From CAIOSQ01 sp044359885 (GTDB taxonomy: Bacteria > Pseudomonadota > Alphaproteobacteria > CACIAM-22H2): a DNA stretch of 10,570 nucleotides. The DNA lies in assembly GCA_044359885.1 (NCBI GenBank), contig JBIKLI010000138.1, positions 1 to 10,570 on the forward strand, read 5' to 3'. The notes below the pieces were generated by a model. The model did not search any database. It was given only the letters and a program-made list of their open reading frames with translations, and was not told the DNA's origin. The translations under genes were made by a program, and so were the position numbers. This document shows positions 9,384 to 10,570 of this stretch, in pieces. Each line of letters opens with the position of its first letter. Positions within the stretch are counted from its first letter, which is position 1.

Positions 9384-10570
9384 AGTCGTCCTCGCCGAAG
9401 CCGTAGTCGCGCGCGGCGGCCGCGGGCGTGACGAAGCCGGCGCGCAGATCCGCTTCGACCGCCGCACGGTCCCGGCGGAGCGGGTCGCCATAGCCGCCAC
9501 CACCCGCCTCGGTCGTCTCGATCCGGTCGCCGGGGGCCAGCACGTAGCGCCCCTTCGGATGGACCGGCTTGCCGTTGATGGCGATGCGGCGCATGGCGCC
9601 GGGGCCGCCGCCGAGGACCCCGGCGGGCGCGAACTCGGTCCGTCCGGCCAGACACGACACCGTCATCGGATGGCCGCTGTCGTTGACCAGCGCGATGCGC
9701 TGCCCAAGGCCGCCGCGGAACTCGCCGGGACCGCCGCTGTCGGCGAGCAGGCTCTTCGATTCGACGAACATCCCGGTCAGGTTCTCCCAGACCTCGACCG
9801 GCGTGCCGGTCATGTTCGAGGGGGCCGGCGTGGTCGCCGCGCCGTCGAGGCCGCGCAGCGCGCCGAAGCCGCCCGAGGCGAAGAAGATGCTCGAGACGCC
9901 GGCCCCCTCGCGGGTCCGGCCCTGCACGTTGATCAGGTTCAGCATGCCCGAATCCGCCTGGACCCGGTCCGGCAGGGCGCGCGCCAGCGCGCCGTAGATC
10001 AGCGGATTGACGAAATGTCCGACGATGTGCCGGCCCCCGGTCGGTGCCGGCGGCAGCGGATTGAGGATCGATCCTTCGGGCGCGGTCGCGCGGATCGGCC
10101 GCACGGAACCTTCGTTGTTGGGGATCCGGGGCGTGGTCAGGCACTTGATCGCGTGGCAGGTCATCGCGCGCGTGTAGCAGAGCGGGACATTGATCGCCGC
10201 CGGCACGGTGCCGCTGGAGCCCGAGAAATCGGCGTGCGCTTCGCCGTCCGCGATCGCGATCCGGCAGGCAAGGCGCAGCGGTTCGGCATGTCCCTCGATG
10301 TCGATCGCGTTCTCGTAGACGCCCGCGGGGATCCGCCGCAGCTCGTCGCGGATCGCGCGCTCGGACTGCGACAGGATCGCGTCCGCCAGCGGGGTCAGGT
10401 CGTCGATCCCGTACTCGTCCATGAATTCCAGCAGCATGCGCGCCCCGACATGGGTGCAGGTCACGTTCGCCATCAGGTCGCCGATGGTCTGCTCGGGAAC
10501 GCGCACATTGGTCCGGATCAGCTCGATCCAGGTCTCGTCGACCTGCCCGCCCCGGGCGAGGCGGATGATC
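9382..10570 (-). CDS. hyuB: Hydantoinase B / N-methylhydantoinase-type subunit (partial, N-terminus off the right edge)
   Basis: This is the HyuB-family subunit of an ATP-dependent hydantoinase / 5-oxoprolinase-like amidohydrolase, which normally works with HyuA. The frame is open through the right edge (first visible residues IIRLARGGQVDETW), giving 395 residues of a family that usually has about 520-600. The internal GTG at 10506 lies within the conserved segment NVRVPEQTIGDLMAN, so it is not the true start. Family signatures seen are DFSGSSGTVPAAINVP, SGGPGEFRGGLGQR and the C-terminal TEAGGGGYGDPLRRD. The gene ends 92 bp before the H-NOX start. Substrate is unknown: N-methylhydantoin, hydantoins, 5-oxoproline and other cyclic amides are all possible in this family. 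The downstream sox genes make N-methylhydantoin worth testing. Confidence 0.92.
   Translation of the reverse strand, partial: IIRLARGGQVDETWIELIRTNVRVPEQTIGDLMANVTCTHVGARMLLEFMDEYGIDDLTPLADAILSQSERAIRDELRRIPAGVYENAIDIEGHAEPLRLACRIAIADGEAHADFSGSSGTVPAAINVPLCYTRAMTCHAIKCLTTPRIPNNEGSVRPIRATAPEGSILNPLPPAPTGGRHIVGHFVNPLIYGALARALPDRVQADSGMLNLINVQGRTREGAGVSSIFFASGGFGALRGLDGAATTPAPSNMTGTPVEVWENLTGMFVESKSLLADSGGPGEFRGGLGQRIALVNDSGHPMTVSCLAGRTEFAPAGVLGGGPGAMRRIAINGKPVHPKGRYVLAPGDRIETTEAGGGGYGDPLRRDRAAVEADLRAGFVTPAAAARDYGFGEDD

Noticed and set aside
9382..10506. GTG at 10506 as start of the hydantoinase gene
   Set aside because: The frame continues to the right edge with family-like sequence before it, so the gene is truncated by the window rather than starting there.

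Overview
This is a very GC-rich (roughly 70%) chromosomal segment with strong G/C bias at third codon positions. The gene content (heterotetrameric sarcosine oxidase, an H-NOX sensor with an HNOBA hybrid kinase, hydantoinase B) suggests an alphaproteobacterium, perhaps of Rhodospirillales or Rhizobiales type. That assignment is inferred from gene content and composition only. All eight recognisable genes lie on the minus strand, so transcription runs from the right edge to the left edge. The long plus-strand open frames are antisense shadows.

Layout in transcription order: (1) 10570-9382, the C-terminal 395 residues of a hydantoinase B / N-methylhydantoinase-type subunit, entering from the right edge. 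(2) A 92-bp gap with a candidate sigma70-type promoter and a 6+6 bp inverted repeat. (3) 9289-8735, a stand-alone H-NOX heme sensor. (4) 8733-6154, a hybrid histidine kinase whose N-terminus is an HNOBA (H-NOX-associated) domain, followed by PAS, a GAF-like region, HisKA, HATPase and receiver domains. (5) A 61-bp gap. (6) 6092-4740, an FGGY-family sugar kinase. (7) 4743-3859, an aldose 1-epimerase of the YphB-like type, overlapping the kinase by 4 bp. (8) A 39-bp gap, then soxB (3819-2569), soxD (2561-2259) and soxA (2262 to the left edge, truncated), the beta, delta and alpha subunits of tetrameric sarcosine oxidase. soxG would be expected just beyond position 1.

How the genes may work together: the H-NOX protein and the HNOBA kinase form a clear two-gene gas-sensing pair. 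The distal-pocket residues of the H-NOX predict NO rather than O2 sensing. The pair sits directly upstream, on the same strand, of a sugar kinase / mutarotase pair and the sox genes, and directly downstream of a hydantoinase subunit. Sarcosine oxidase makes glycine, H2O2 and methylene-tetrahydrofolate from sarcosine. N-methylhydantoin hydrolysis is one route toward sarcosine, so a link between hyuB and sox is possible but unproven. The most notable point is the NO-sensor module embedded in an amine and sugar catabolic cluster. No mobile elements, CRISPR arrays, tRNAs or rRNAs were seen. No gene-free stretch exceeds 100 bp.
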